The notes under the pieces: model-generated
What the model saw: the letters and a program-made list of their open reading frames with translations, nothing else
Told to the model about the DNA's origin: nothing
Databases searched by the model: none
Shown here: positions 8,389 to 16,598 of the stretch, one piece after another
Layout of the letters: the number at the start of each line of letters is the position of its first letter
Position numbering within the stretch: the first letter of the stretch is position 1
Origin: Azospirillum sp. TSH64
GTDB taxonomy: Bacteria > Pseudomonadota > Alphaproteobacteria > Azospirillales > Azospirillaceae
Reading direction: 5' to 3'
Assembly: GCF_003116035.1 (NCBI RefSeq)
Contig: NZ_LGQW01000015.1
Location: forward strand, 3,594,065-3,658,064
DNA: 64,000 bases
Made by a program: the position numbers and the translations under genes

Positions 8389-9222
8389 TCAGCTCCCGCT
8401 CCAGACCGGGGGGCGCTTTTCCAGGAACGCGGCGATGCCCTCCTGATAGTCGGCCGACAGGTAGCAGCGGCGCAGCAGGTCGCCGTCGATGTCCCGCGGC
8501 AGGCTGTTGTCGCGCAGCCGGCGCAGCCCCTCGCGCGTCGCCCAGAGGGTCAGGGGGGCCAGCGCGGCCAGCTCCTCGGCCACCTGCTGGCCATGGGCGG
8601 TCAGCTCGTCCTCGCCGGCGACGACGGTGCGCACCGCCCCGGCCGCCGCCAGATCTTCAGCGCCCAGCAGGCGGGCGCTGAAGATCATCTCCCGTGTCCG
8701 CACGGTGCCGAGCAGCGCCGACAGCCTCGCCAGATTCTTGACGCTCAGGCAATTCCCCACCGTGCGGGCGATGGGGAAGCCGAAGCGCACCGACGGCGAG
8801 GCGATGCGCACGTCGCAGCAGGAGGCCAGCAGCGCCCCCTCGCCGATGCAGGGGCCCGAGAGGACGGCGACCGTCGGCACGCGCACCGCCTCCAGGGCCA
8901 TCGCCGCCGCCTCGGCACGGGTTTCCAGGATGGTGAAATCCTCAGGCGAGGAGACGCTTTGCAGGCAGGACAGATCGGCCCCGGCCATGAAGGCCGGCTT
9001 GTCGCCGGCCGCACCGGTGAGGGCAAGCGCCTTCACAGTGGGATCGGCATCGACCGCCCGGCAGATCTCGATCAGCCGGTCCTCCATCCAGGGGGTCATG
9101 GCGTTGCGGGCGCGCGGGCGGTTGAAGATCACCCATTGCACGGCACCGCGCCGTTCCGTCAGGATTTCGGGCGCAGTGCCGGGGGCGGCGCCGGTCGGGG
9201 CGCCGGTCGTCGGATCGGTCAT
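8389..9222 (-). CDS. Enoyl-CoA hydratase/isomerase family protein lacking the usual catalytic glutamates
   Basis: A 277-residue crotonase-fold protein. The oxyanion-hole segments are present (AFMAGADLS and GPCIGEGALLA). The two glutamates used by enoyl-CoA hydratase are absent: the GGGCEL-type motif reads GEGALL, and the FGQPE-type motif reads FGFPIA. Hydration of a simple enoyl-CoA is therefore doubtful; isomerase, hydrolase, thioesterase or lyase chemistry on a CoA ester is possible. It is the last gene of the minus-strand acyl-CoA/ABC operon, 67 bases after the ATPase gene. An N-terminal Thr/Ala/Pro-rich tail precedes the fold. Confidence 0.82.
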   Translation of the reverse strand: MTDPTTGAPTGAAPGTAPEILTERRGAVQWVIFNRPRARNAMTPWMEDRLIEICRAVDADPTVKALALTGAAGDKPAFMAGADLSCLQSVSSPEDFTILETRAEAAAMALEAVRVPTVAVLSGPCIGEGALLASCCDVRIASPSVRFGFPIARTVGNCLSVKNLARLSALLGTVRTREMIFSARLLGAEDLAAAGAVRTVVAGEDELTAHGQQVAEELAALAPLTLWATREGLRRLRDNSLPRDIDGDLLRRCYLSADYQEGIAAFLEKRPPVWSGS

Positions 9223-9289
9223 GATCGGGTATTTCCTTAAAAGGCCGCCTGGGAAGACTGCAAGGGGAAGACTGCCAGGGGGAAGGCCG

Positions 9290-10357
9290 TCAGGCGGAGG
9301 GGGCCAGGATCTGGCAGGCGTCGATGGGGAGATGGACCGTCGTCACCGCACCCGGTCCGTAACGCCGCTCGGGCGGAACGAAGGCGCGGATCGTCCGCCC
9401 CTCGCCGATGTCGACCAGCACGTCGCGATGCTCGCCGAGATAGGCGGAGCGGACGATCGTGCCGGGCAGGCTGTTGCAGGACAGGCCGCCGTCATCGTCC
9501 AGCCGCACCTTGGAGGGGCGCACGCAGAGCGAGACGGACCCGCCGCGCGCCACCCCGCTGCGGTCGGGAGCGGTCAGCACGCGGTCGCCGATGCGGATGC
9601 TGCCCTCGCCCTCGCCGGTGCCGGCCAACTCGTTGTTCGAGCCGATGAAGCGGGCGACGAAGGCGTTGGCCGGCCGCTCGAACACGTCCTCGGGCGTGCC
9701 GAACTGCTGGACCGCCCCCGCCTGCATCACGGCGATGCGGTCGGCGGTGACCAGCGCCTCCGACTGGTCGTGGGTGACATAGACGGTGGTGATGCCGAGA
9801 AGGTCGTGGACCTGCCGGATCTCGAAGCGCATCTCCTCGCGCAGATGGGCGTCGAGGTTGGACAGCGGCTCGTCGAGCAGCAGGATGGAGGGCTCCACCA
9901 CCAGCGCCCGGGCGAGTGCGACGCGCTGCTGCTGGCCGCCCGACAGCTCGGACGGGTAGCGGTCGCGCAGGCTCTCCAGCCGGACGGTGCGCAGCGCGCG
10001 GGTCAGCCGCTCGGCGATCTCGGCCTTGGGCAGGCGGCGGATGCTGAGCCCGAAGGCGACATTCTCGGCCACCGTCTTGTGCGGCCAGACCGCATAGTTC
10101 TGGAAGACCAGCGAGATGCCGCGCCGCTCCGGCGGCAGCACCCCGCGCGGCGAGGAGAGCAGCACGTCGTCGGCCCAGATCTCGCCCTCGGTCGGGGTCT
10201 CGAAGCCGGCCAGCAATTGCAGGGTGGTCGATTTCCCGCAGCCCGACGGTCCCAGCAGCGCCAGCAGCGTGCCGTTGGGAACCTGGAGGTCGATGCCGCG
10301 CAGCGCGGTGTAGCTGCCGAAGGACTTGCGCAGATTGGTGATGCGGATGCCGCTCAT
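9290..10357 (-). CDS. ABC transporter ATP-binding protein (FbpC/PotA type)
   Basis: A 355-residue ATPase with Walker A GPSGCGKST near residue 38, the signature [16 protein letters not shown], Walker B ILLLDEPLSN and the switch histidine in YVTHDQ. It ends in a TOBE-like C-terminal domain (about 245-355). This type serves binding-protein importers for ferric ion, polyamines and organic anions. Its ATG overlaps the stop of the fused permease gene (ATGA), so it is coupled to it. The acyl-CoA enzymes in the same operon favour an organic acid rather than iron as substrate; that is inference. Confidence 0.9.
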   Translation of the reverse strand: MSGIRITNLRKSFGSYTALRGIDLQVPNGTLLALLGPSGCGKSTTLQLLAGFETPTEGEIWADDVLLSSPRGVLPPERRGISLVFQNYAVWPHKTVAENVAFGLSIRRLPKAEIAERLTRALRTVRLESLRDRYPSELSGGQQQRVALARALVVEPSILLLDEPLSNLDAHLREEMRFEIRQVHDLLGITTVYVTHDQSEALVTADRIAVMQAGAVQQFGTPEDVFERPANAFVARFIGSNNELAGTGEGEGSIRIGDRVLTAPDRSGVARGGSVSLCVRPSKVRLDDDGGLSCNSLPGTIVRSAYLGEHRDVLVDIGEGRTIRAFVPPERRYGPGAVTTVHLPIDACQILAPSA

Positions 10358-12120
10358 GAGGGAACTCCGGCCGCCGTGGCGGTCTTGCGGGAGGTGCGCC
10401 GGGCGCCGGTCAACCCGGCCAGCGGGCGGGCCACCGCCACGAGGAACAGCGTGATCAGGAGGAGAAGGACGCTCATCGCGCAGACGGCTTCGTAATTGCC
10501 GCCGTCCTTGGCGTTGTAGATCAGCGTGGTCATCACGTTGGTCTTCGGCGTGATCAGGAAGACGGCGACCGACAGCTCGCGGATGATCGGGATGAAGACC
10601 AGGAACCAGCCCGACACCAGCCCGCCGCCCATCAGAGGCAGGGTGATCGACAGGAAGGTCCGCGCCTCGCCGGCGCCCAGGCTGCGGGCGGCGCGCTCCA
10701 GCTCCGGCCCGATGCCCTTCAGGATCGAGCCGCCATGGGAATAGGCGATCGGCAGGAAGGTGGCGGCGAAGGCAGCGATCAGCAGCAGCGGCGTGCCGTA
10801 GAGGTTGAGGGGGGCCCGGGTGTAGGCGGCGAAGAAGCCGACCGACAGGACGATGCCGGGGATGACGATGGGCACCGTCGCCACCGCCCCCAGCAGGGAG
10901 GCGCCGACCATCAGCCGCCGCTCGACGATGTAGGCGACCAGCGTGCCGAGCGCCACGCACAGCGTCGCTCCCAGCGTCGAATAGACCAGCGAATTGACGA
11001 TGGCGGTGTGGGTTTCCGAATTGCCGAAGATCGCCCACCAGTACCAGTAGAGCGACAGGTTCTCCCAGCTCAGCCCCTGGCCCCAGGCGCGGGTCAGCGA
11101 CACCAGCAGCAGCGCGGCGTAGGGCAGGAAGACCGACATCAGCGGCACCAGCAGGGCGAGGATGAGTGCAGGCCAGCGCCAGCCGCCGAGACGGATCTGC
11201 CGGCCGGCGCGCGTCTTGCCGGAGATGGTGACGTACTGCTTGCGGCCGAGATAGCGGCGGCGCATCCAGAACAAGGCACCGGTGACCAGCAGCAGCGGCA
11301 TGCAGTAGGCGGCGGCCAGATAGATCTCCGGCGGGAAGAGCTGGTAGAACTCGGCCAGCTTGGTGGTGACCACCGGGATGCCGGTCGGCGTCAGCAGGAA
11401 GGCCGGGACGCCGAACAGCGTCAGCCCCTGGATGAAGGACAGGATGAAGCTGGCGATCACCGCCGGTGCGGCCAGCGGGATGGTGATGCTGGCCATCGTC
11501 CGCAGCACCCCGCAGCCGAGCGTCGTCGCCGCGTCCTCCAGCTCCACCGCCATCTCGTCGAGCGCGCTCGACACCATGGTGAAGCTGTAGGGGACGGTGT
11601 AGATGCCGCAGACGAAGATGGCGCCGGCCATCGAATAGATGTTCAGCGGCGTCCCGGCACCCTCGCCGGCCAGCCAGCGCCATGCCGTGTTGAGCCAGCC
11701 CGAGTTGGGCGCGGCCAGCAGGATCCAGCCGGTGGCGCCGATGAAGGACGGGGTGACGAAGGCGGTCAGCGTCAGGACGCGGATGGTGCGGCGCAACGGC
11801 AGGTCGGTGCGCGACACCAGCCAGGCCAGCGGCACGCCGATGCCGACCGCGATCACCGCCGTGGCGGCGGCCAGGATCAGGGAATTGACCAGCGGCTCGA
11901 TCAGCTCGGCCGACTGGACAACGCGCGCGTAGTTGTTCAGGGTCCAGGCGCCGGTCGCGTCGTCGTGCAGGCTGTTGAACAGCACCCAGCCGAAGGGCTG
12001 GACCACCAGCAGCACCAGGAGAAGGATGACGGCGCCGAGGACCGCCGCCTTGACGAGCGGCACCCGCGCCATGACGGGACGGGCTTCGGCGTCGCGGGAA
12101 CTGGTTGAAATGACCCCCAT
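10354..12120 (-). CDS. ABC transporter permease, two fused domains (FbpB type)
   Basis: A 588-residue inner-membrane protein with two BPD_transp_1 domains in one chain, about 12 helices. EAA loops are visible in each half (ELEDAATTLGCGVLRTMASI and ELERAARSLGAGEARTFLSI). The start MGVISTSSRD at 12120 follows a GGGAGG site by a normal spacing; an upstream in-frame ATG at 12165 lacks one. Fused permeases of this kind belong to the ferric-ion/2-aminoethylphosphonate/sugar-phosphate transporter class. It sits between the binding-protein and ATPase genes. Confidence 0.9.
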   Translation of the reverse strand: MGVISTSSRDAEARPVMARVPLVKAAVLGAVILLLVLLVVQPFGWVLFNSLHDDATGAWTLNNYARVVQSAELIEPLVNSLILAAATAVIAVGIGVPLAWLVSRTDLPLRRTIRVLTLTAFVTPSFIGATGWILLAAPNSGWLNTAWRWLAGEGAGTPLNIYSMAGAIFVCGIYTVPYSFTMVSSALDEMAVELEDAATTLGCGVLRTMASITIPLAAPAVIASFILSFIQGLTLFGVPAFLLTPTGIPVVTTKLAEFYQLFPPEIYLAAAYCMPLLLVTGALFWMRRRYLGRKQYVTISGKTRAGRQIRLGGWRWPALILALLVPLMSVFLPYAALLLVSLTRAWGQGLSWENLSLYWYWWAIFGNSETHTAIVNSLVYSTLGATLCVALGTLVAYIVERRLMVGASLLGAVATVPIVIPGIVLSVGFFAAYTRAPLNLYGTPLLLIAAFAATFLPIAYSHGGSILKGIGPELERAARSLGAGEARTFLSITLPLMGGGLVSGWFLVFIPIIRELSVAVFLITPKTNVMTTLIYNAKDGGNYEAVCAMSVLLLLITLFLVAVARPLAGLTGARRTSRKTATAAGVPS

Positions 12121-12176
12121 TGGGTCCGCCTCCCGTTGCCAGGGATGGGCCCTGCGGCCCAGCATGATGGAGTGTT

Positions 12177-12216
12177 CCCGAACCGGCGGCCGGGTGGCAA
12201 CCGCCGCCGGTCCGGG
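12177..12216 (-). other. Stable hairpin between binding-protein and permease genes
   Basis: An inverted repeat pairs CCCG-ACCGGCGGC with GCCGCCGGT-CGGG, interrupted by one mismatched base on each side, with a loop of about 12 bases. It has no U-tract, so it more likely protects the 3' end of the abundant binding-protein mRNA than terminates fully. Confidence 0.5.
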
Positions 12217-12237
12217 ATTTGGAACCTTTCGGGGAGG

Positions 12238-13293
12238 CTAACGCACCAGCTCCTTCCACTTTGCGATGCCTTCGGCCACTTCGGCGGCGAGGTCGTCGCC
12301 GCTGTTGCGGTACCATTTCAACTGGTCCAGCGAGCGGCCCTCGGCCCAGGCGACGTCGGTGCGCAGAGTCGGCCAGTAATTCTTCGACAGGATGTCGGAG
12401 ACCTCCTTGGAATAGAGGAAGTTGGTGAACAGCCGGGCGGCGTTGGGGTGGGGCGCCTTCACCGGGATGCCGGTCAGTCCGAGATTCAGGATGGCGTCGT
12501 CGGTGGGCACGCTGACGTCGATGGGATTGCCGGCCGCCTTCTGGGTCAGCGTGTAGCTGAAGGGCGCGCCCGACCCGACCACGCGCTCGCCGGCCAGGAT
12601 GTCGGTGACGGTGTCGACGTTGGACTGGCCGACCTTCGGCTTCTGCTGGCCGAAGCGGCGCAGGTAGTCGTCGCCGTATTTGCGGCGGATGGCGACCACC
12701 CAGCTCGCCACGTCGCCGGAGAAGGCGGGGCTGCCGGTGGTGATCTTGCCCTTCCACTGGTCCTCCAGCAGCGCCGTCCAGCTCGTCGGCGGGGCGGACA
12801 CCTTGCCCGGCGCGTAGTTGATGCTGGTCAGGCTGATGGCGCCGACATGGTACATGGCGTCCTTGTCCAGCCCTTTGAAGGCGGCGGGCAGCATGGCCGC
12901 GTCGGGCGGGTCGTAGGCGGCCAGCGCACCGATCTTCTTCAGCTCGGTGTAATGCAGCAGGTTGGTGGTGCCCAGGGAGTCGCACTCGGCGACGCCGTTC
13001 TGCAATTCCAGCCGCAGGCGGGTGTAGACGGTCTGCGAGGCCTGACGGAGAAGCTGGACCTCGATGCCCGGATACTTCGCCTTGAAGGCGTCGCGGATCG
13101 CCTCCATCGTCTGCTGCTCGTAGGAGCCCCAATAGAGCGTCAGCGCGCCTTCCTTGCGGGCGGCGGCGTAGAGCGGATCGTCTTGTGCTGCCGCCAGCCG
13201 GGCGAAGCCGGTTCCGGCGAGGCCGCCGGACAGCAGCGCCGCCCCGGCCAGTCCACCCGTCTTCAAAAGCCCGCGGCGAGAGATGTCCGTCAT
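12238..13293 (-). CDS. Periplasmic substrate-binding protein of ABC importer (Tat-exported)
   Basis: A 351-residue binding protein of the ferric/organic-anion cluster (FbpA/AfuA-like, SBP_bac type 1/6). The N-terminus SRRGLLKTGGLAGAALLSGG is a twin-arginine signal peptide with cleavage after the ARLAAA region. The mature protein begins with KEGALTLYWGSYEQQTMEAI, typical of the cluster. Tyrosine pairs of classic iron-binding FbpA are not obvious near the C-terminus (FTNFLYSKEVSDIL follows instead), consistent with a non-iron ligand. It precedes the permease and ATPase genes and follows the SDR gene after 60 bases. Confidence 0.88.
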   Translation of the reverse strand: MTDISRRGLLKTGGLAGAALLSGGLAGTGFARLAAAQDDPLYAAARKEGALTLYWGSYEQQTMEAIRDAFKAKYPGIEVQLLRQASQTVYTRLRLELQNGVAECDSLGTTNLLHYTELKKIGALAAYDPPDAAMLPAAFKGLDKDAMYHVGAISLTSINYAPGKVSAPPTSWTALLEDQWKGKITTGSPAFSGDVASWVVAIRRKYGDDYLRRFGQQKPKVGQSNVDTVTDILAGERVVGSGAPFSYTLTQKAAGNPIDVSVPTDDAILNLGLTGIPVKAPHPNAARLFTNFLYSKEVSDILSKNYWPTLRTDVAWAEGRSLDQLKWYRNSGDDLAAEVAEGIAKWKELVR

Positions 13294-13353
13294 GTTCGTC
13301 GTCCCTGTTCGGTGTTGCGAGGATGCCGTTTTCGGCTTCGTTGCTTTTCGTGT

Positions 13354-14112
13354 TCAGTAGTCGCCGGTGGTGGCGCCGCCGTCGGCGACGATGGTCTGGC
13401 CGGTGATGTAGGAGGCATCGTCCGACGCCAGGAAGGCGACGATGGCGGCGATCTCCTCCGGCTTGCCGAGCCGGCCGATGGGGGTCTTCCCCACCCATTG
13501 CGCGCGGATCGCGTCCGGCACGCCCTCGACGATGCTGGTTTCGACCACGCCGGGGGCGACGGCGTTGACCAGGATGCCGCGCCGGGCGCCTTCCAGCGCC
13601 GCCGTCCGCGTCAGCCCGACCACGCCGGCCTTGGACGCCGAGTAGTTGGCCTGCCCGAAGGTGCCGAGCATGGCGGTGGAGGCGATGTTGACGATGCGGC
13701 CCCAGCCGCGGTCGCCGACCAGCCGGAAGGCGGTCTGGCAGCCGAGCCATGTGCCGCGCAGATTGACGTCGAGGACGGCGCTCCAGTCCGCATCGCTCAT
13801 CTTCACCAGCGAGCGGTCGCGGACGATGCCGGCGACGTTGACCAGGATGTCGACGGCGCGGAACGGCTCGGGCAGGGCGGCGACGGCCGCCTCCCAGCCC
13901 GCCCGGTCGGCCACGTCGAGCTGCACGGCGAAGGCGTCGGCGCCGCCGTCGCGCAAGTCCGCGGCGACCCGTTCGGCCGGGTCCAGCCCGATGTCGGCGA
14001 CGATGACTGCAGCACCCTCGGCCGCCAGCCGTCCGCACACCGCGCGGCCGATGCCGCCACCGCCGCCGGTCACGAAGGCCGTGCGGCCCTTCAGACGATC
14101 CTGCATGCTCAT
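13354..14112 (-). CDS. SDR oxidoreductase (FabG/3-hydroxyacyl-CoA dehydrogenase-like)
   Basis: A 252-residue classical SDR with TGGGGGIG at residues 15-22, NVAGI, a catalytic serine in NIAST, YSASKAG, and the C-terminal ITGQTIVADGGATTGDY ending typical of FabG-like 3-oxoacyl reductases. In this operon, with a MaoC hydratase upstream and a thiolase before that, a 3-hydroxyacyl-CoA dehydrogenase role in a beta-oxidation-like pathway fits. Its ATG overlaps the MaoC stop (ATGA). Confidence 0.88.
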   Translation of the reverse strand: MSMQDRLKGRTAFVTGGGGGIGRAVCGRLAAEGAAVIVADIGLDPAERVAADLRDGGADAFAVQLDVADRAGWEAAVAALPEPFRAVDILVNVAGIVRDRSLVKMSDADWSAVLDVNLRGTWLGCQTAFRLVGDRGWGRIVNIASTAMLGTFGQANYSASKAGVVGLTRTAALEGARRGILVNAVAPGVVETSIVEGVPDAIRAQWVGKTPIGRLGKPEEIAAIVAFLASDDASYITGQTIVADGGATTGDY

Positions 14113-14570
14113 GCCGTCACCCGCCCCTTGGCTTGTCGTGCGATGGACAGGACGTCCTCGCCCTCCTGCACCGTGCCGCCCGTCTGGTTGCGGACGGTGA
14201 TGCCGACGCGGACGATGCCGCGGTCGGGCTTCGAGGCGCTGGGGCGGACCTCCAGCACCTCGGCCTCGTACTGGATGGTGTCGCCGGCGAAGACCGGGCC
14301 GACGAAGCGGCGGCGGGTCTCCAGGAAGGCCAGGATCGCCCAGTCGTCGATGGCGGAGCGCAGGCCGGTGCTCATCGAATGGGTCAGCATGCCGTGGGCG
14401 ATGGTGCGGCCGAAGCCGTTCGCTTTTGCCGCCTCGGCGTCCATGTGCAGCGGGTTGAAGTCGCCGGTCAGCCCGGCGAACCAGACGATGTGCGCCTCGG
14501 TCACGGTGACGCGGCTGGACAGCGCGCGGGCGCCCGGTTCGATGTCGTCGAGGTGGATGGGGTCGGTCAT
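14109..14570 (-). CDS. MaoC-like (R)-enoyl-CoA hydratase
   Basis: A 153-residue single hotdog protein. The hydratase-2 motif with catalytic Asp and His is seen as FAGLTGDFNPLHMD (about residues 30-43), followed by AHGMLT. Such enzymes add water to 2-enoyl-CoA to give (R)-3-hydroxyacyl-CoA. The start at 14570 has a GGAGGGAG site upstream and overlaps the end of the DUF35 gene; the stop overlaps the SDR start. Given the crotonase in the same operon lacks catalytic glutamates, this is the likelier hydratase of the pathway. Confidence 0.85.
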   Translation of the reverse strand: MTDPIHLDDIEPGARALSSRVTVTEAHIVWFAGLTGDFNPLHMDAEAAKANGFGRTIAHGMLTHSMSTGLRSAIDDWAILAFLETRRRFVGPVFAGDTIQYEAEVLEVRPSASKPDRGIVRVGITVRNQTGGTVQEGEDVLSIARQAKGRVTA

Positions 14571-14983
14571 GCGTCGCTCCCTCCTGTGAGGCTGGGGGGC
14601 CGGAAAATCGGCAGGCTGATGGTCTCGTCCAGGCGATGGAAGGCGACGGCCAGCAGCAGGCCGGCGCGAAGATCGCCTTCGGCGATGCCCTCGACCCGCG
14701 AGAAGACGGTGACGCCCTCCTCCAACCGGACCAGCGCGCAGGTGTAGGGATCGCCGCGGCTGTTGCCGCGATGGACGACCGAGTAGGACAGCAGCTCGCC
14801 GCGCCCGCTCGCCTCGACCCAGTCCGGGGTGGCGTGGGGCGCGTGGATGGAGTGGGCGCGGGGATACCACTGGTACAGCCCGGTCTCCGGGCAGCGCTGG
14901 ATCAGGAAGCGACCCTCGCGCGCCGCTTCCCAGAAGGGGGCGGAGGTCTCGTCGAGGATCGGCAGGGTCGTCATGGCGGTCAT
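14567..14983 (-). CDS. DUF35 OB-fold protein with degenerate zinc ribbon, thiolase partner
   Basis: A 138-residue protein of the DUF35 (rubredoxin-like zinc ribbon plus OB-fold) family. DUF35 proteins form complexes with SCP2-type thiolases. The N-terminal part APFWEAAREGRFLIQRC matches the family, but the four zinc-ligand cysteines are reduced to one (RCPETGLYQWYPRAH, followed by HAPHA). The OB-fold (WVEASGRGELLSYSVVHRG onward) is intact. It sits 10 bases after the thiolase gene and overlaps the MaoC gene start by 4 bases. Confidence 0.85.
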   Translation of the reverse strand: MTAMTTLPILDETSAPFWEAAREGRFLIQRCPETGLYQWYPRAHSIHAPHATPDWVEASGRGELLSYSVVHRGNSRGDPYTCALVRLEEGVTVFSRVEGIAEGDLRAGLLLAVAFHRLDETISLPIFRPPSLTGGSDA

Positions 14984-14993
14984 TGATGCCCCC

Positions 14994-16163
14994 TTAGACG
15001 GCGAGGATGGCGGTGGCGGCGGAGCAGAAGGTGCCGCCCAAGCCGTGGGCCAGCGCGACCTTGGCGTCCGGCACCTGGACGCCCGGCGCGTCGCCGCGCA
15101 GCTGGCGGACGCTCTCGATCAGGGTGAAGATGCCGCGCTTGCCCGGATGGTTGGAGGAGAGCCCGCCACCGTCGGTGTTGGTCGGCAAGCTGCCGCCATC
15201 GGCCGACAGGGCGCCGGCCGCGACGAAGGGGCCGCTCTCGCCGCGCCCGCAGAAGCCTAGATCCTCCAGCGCCAGCATCGGCGTGATGGTGAAGGCGTCG
15301 TAGATCTGCGCCACGTCGATGTCGGCGGGGGTCATCCCGGCCATGGCGAAGGCGCGCGGGCCGGACAGGGCGGCGGGGGTGGAGAGGTCGTCGGGGATCT
15401 GGCTGTTCTGGGTCCGTGCGACGGCGGCGCCATAGCCGACGAGATAGACCGGGCGGCGCTTCAGGTCGCGCGCCCGCTCGCGGCTGGTCATCACAAGGGC
15501 ACCGCCGCCGTCGGTGACGACGCAGCAGTCCAGCCGGTGCAGCGGCGAGGCGATCATCGGCGAGGCCAGCACGTCGTCCACCGTGATCGGCTTGCGCAGC
15601 CGGGCCTGGGGATTGGCGGCGGCGTGACCGCGGAAGGTGACGGCGACCTGGGCCAGCTGCTCCGGCGTCGTGCCGTAGAGGTCCATGTGGCGGCGGGCGA
15701 ACAGGCCGTAGGTCGAGATCAGCGTCGGCGCATAGGGGATCTCGTACTGGCCCGGCCCGGCCGGGAAGACGAAGGGATCGAAGGACGGGGTGGAGAGCGG
15801 CCACCAGCGCGGACAGGCGGCATAGCTGATGACCACCACCTCGGCCAGCCCGGCGGCGATGGCGGCGGCGGCCTGACCGGCTTGCAAAATATAGGAGCAG
15901 CCGCCGACGTCGGTGCTGTTCACATAGGTCGGCTGGATGCCGATGTATTCGGCCAGCTCGATGACGTCCATCGTGCCGCCGCCCTCGGCCCAGTCGCCGG
16001 ACGCCGCGCAAAGCCCGTCCACATCCGACAGCGCCAGCCCGGCATCGTCGAGCGCGCCCAGGATGCATTCCATCTGGAGGGCGAAGGGATGGACCCGCGG
16101 CGCGTCCCGGCGGGGGGACTCATAGGCGCCGACGATGGCGGTCTTGCCCGAAAGCTGCTTCAC
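14994..16163 (-). CDS. Thiolase-like acetyl-CoA acetyltransferase (SCP2-type)
   Basis: A 389-residue thiolase-superfamily protein of the kind paired with DUF35 proteins. Recognisable sites are the nucleophile region VGGCSYILQAG (about residue 88), the SNHPGKRG histidine region, and the C-terminal GLGGTFCSAATAIL cysteine. Unlike biosynthetic thiolases it begins GKTAIVGAYESP, as in the lipid-transfer thiolase subgroup. These enzymes cleave or condense 3-oxoacyl-CoA, and some members with DUF35 partners act as aldolases instead. It is the first gene of the minus-strand operon that runs to the crotonase. Confidence 0.85.
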   Translation of the reverse strand: MKQLSGKTAIVGAYESPRRDAPRVHPFALQMECILGALDDAGLALSDVDGLCAASGDWAEGGGTMDVIELAEYIGIQPTYVNSTDVGGCSYILQAGQAAAAIAAGLAEVVVISYAACPRWWPLSTPSFDPFVFPAGPGQYEIPYAPTLISTYGLFARRHMDLYGTTPEQLAQVAVTFRGHAAANPQARLRKPITVDDVLASPMIASPLHRLDCCVVTDGGGALVMTSRERARDLKRRPVYLVGYGAAVARTQNSQIPDDLSTPAALSGPRAFAMAGMTPADIDVAQIYDAFTITPMLALEDLGFCGRGESGPFVAAGALSADGGSLPTNTDGGGLSSNHPGKRGIFTLIESVRQLRGDAPGVQVPDAKVALAHGLGGTFCSAATAILAV

Positions 16164-16598
16164 GCGCTGGTCGTCCTTTCATGGTTGCAGGCTTTCACGG
16201 TTGCAGGAGCCCTGGCGCCGGCGGTGGGGCGTCGGCGTGCAAAGAGGGGTCCATCGAACAAGTATTGGAAGACAGGGCGACGGGGCGGCACGGGGAACGC
16301 GAAGATGTCCCGGCGTCCATCATAGAACTCGATCGCCGCCGGTGCGCTGCCGGCAAGATCGAGAATACCGGACACCCTCCGTGTCACAAGCAGAAAAAAG
16401 TGTGCGCTCCGGTGCATGGAGCGCACCAATGACCGACGGCCGTCCGGTGCGTTTGCTGCACCGGATTGGGCCAAACTAAGCGATTGTTTTCGGAGCGCGG
16501 CGGCGCAAGCCTTTGGGCATTGCATTCCCGCCGGCGCCTTGCGGCGCGGCCATCTCCGGCCCGGACCACCGGTGTCCGGCAGCCCCGAAGGACCGCTC
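16164..16598. other. Divergent intergenic region between thiolase and CoA-transferase genes
   Basis: 435 bases with no convincing gene. It must hold both divergent promoters. The only clear structure is a 9-bp inverted repeat at 16402-16426, described separately. Confidence 0.6.
16402..16426 (-). terminator. Hairpin plus T-tract upstream of thiolase operon (attenuator or operator)
   Basis: Read on the minus strand, GTGCGCTCC and GGAGCGCAC form a perfect 9-bp stem with a 7-base loop, followed by ACTTTTTT. It lies about 240 bases before the thiolase start, and no minus-strand gene ends here, so it could be a leader terminator. The 5' arm with its loop can also form GGTGC/GCACC, a competing stem. 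As DNA, the dyad could instead be a repressor site for either divergent promoter. Confidence 0.4.

Noticed and set aside
9290..14038. A single 1582-codon open frame on the minus strand
   Set aside because: Only its last 355 codons encode a real protein (the ABC ATPase from 10357). The rest is a frame shadow across the permease, binding-protein and SDR genes, with the Arg/Gly/Pro-rich composition expected of a wrong frame in high-GC DNA.
12136..14589. Long plus-strand frame opposite the SDR/binding-protein genes
   Set aside because: It is antisense to well-supported genes, has shadow composition (His/Asp/Gly/Arg-rich) and no domain.
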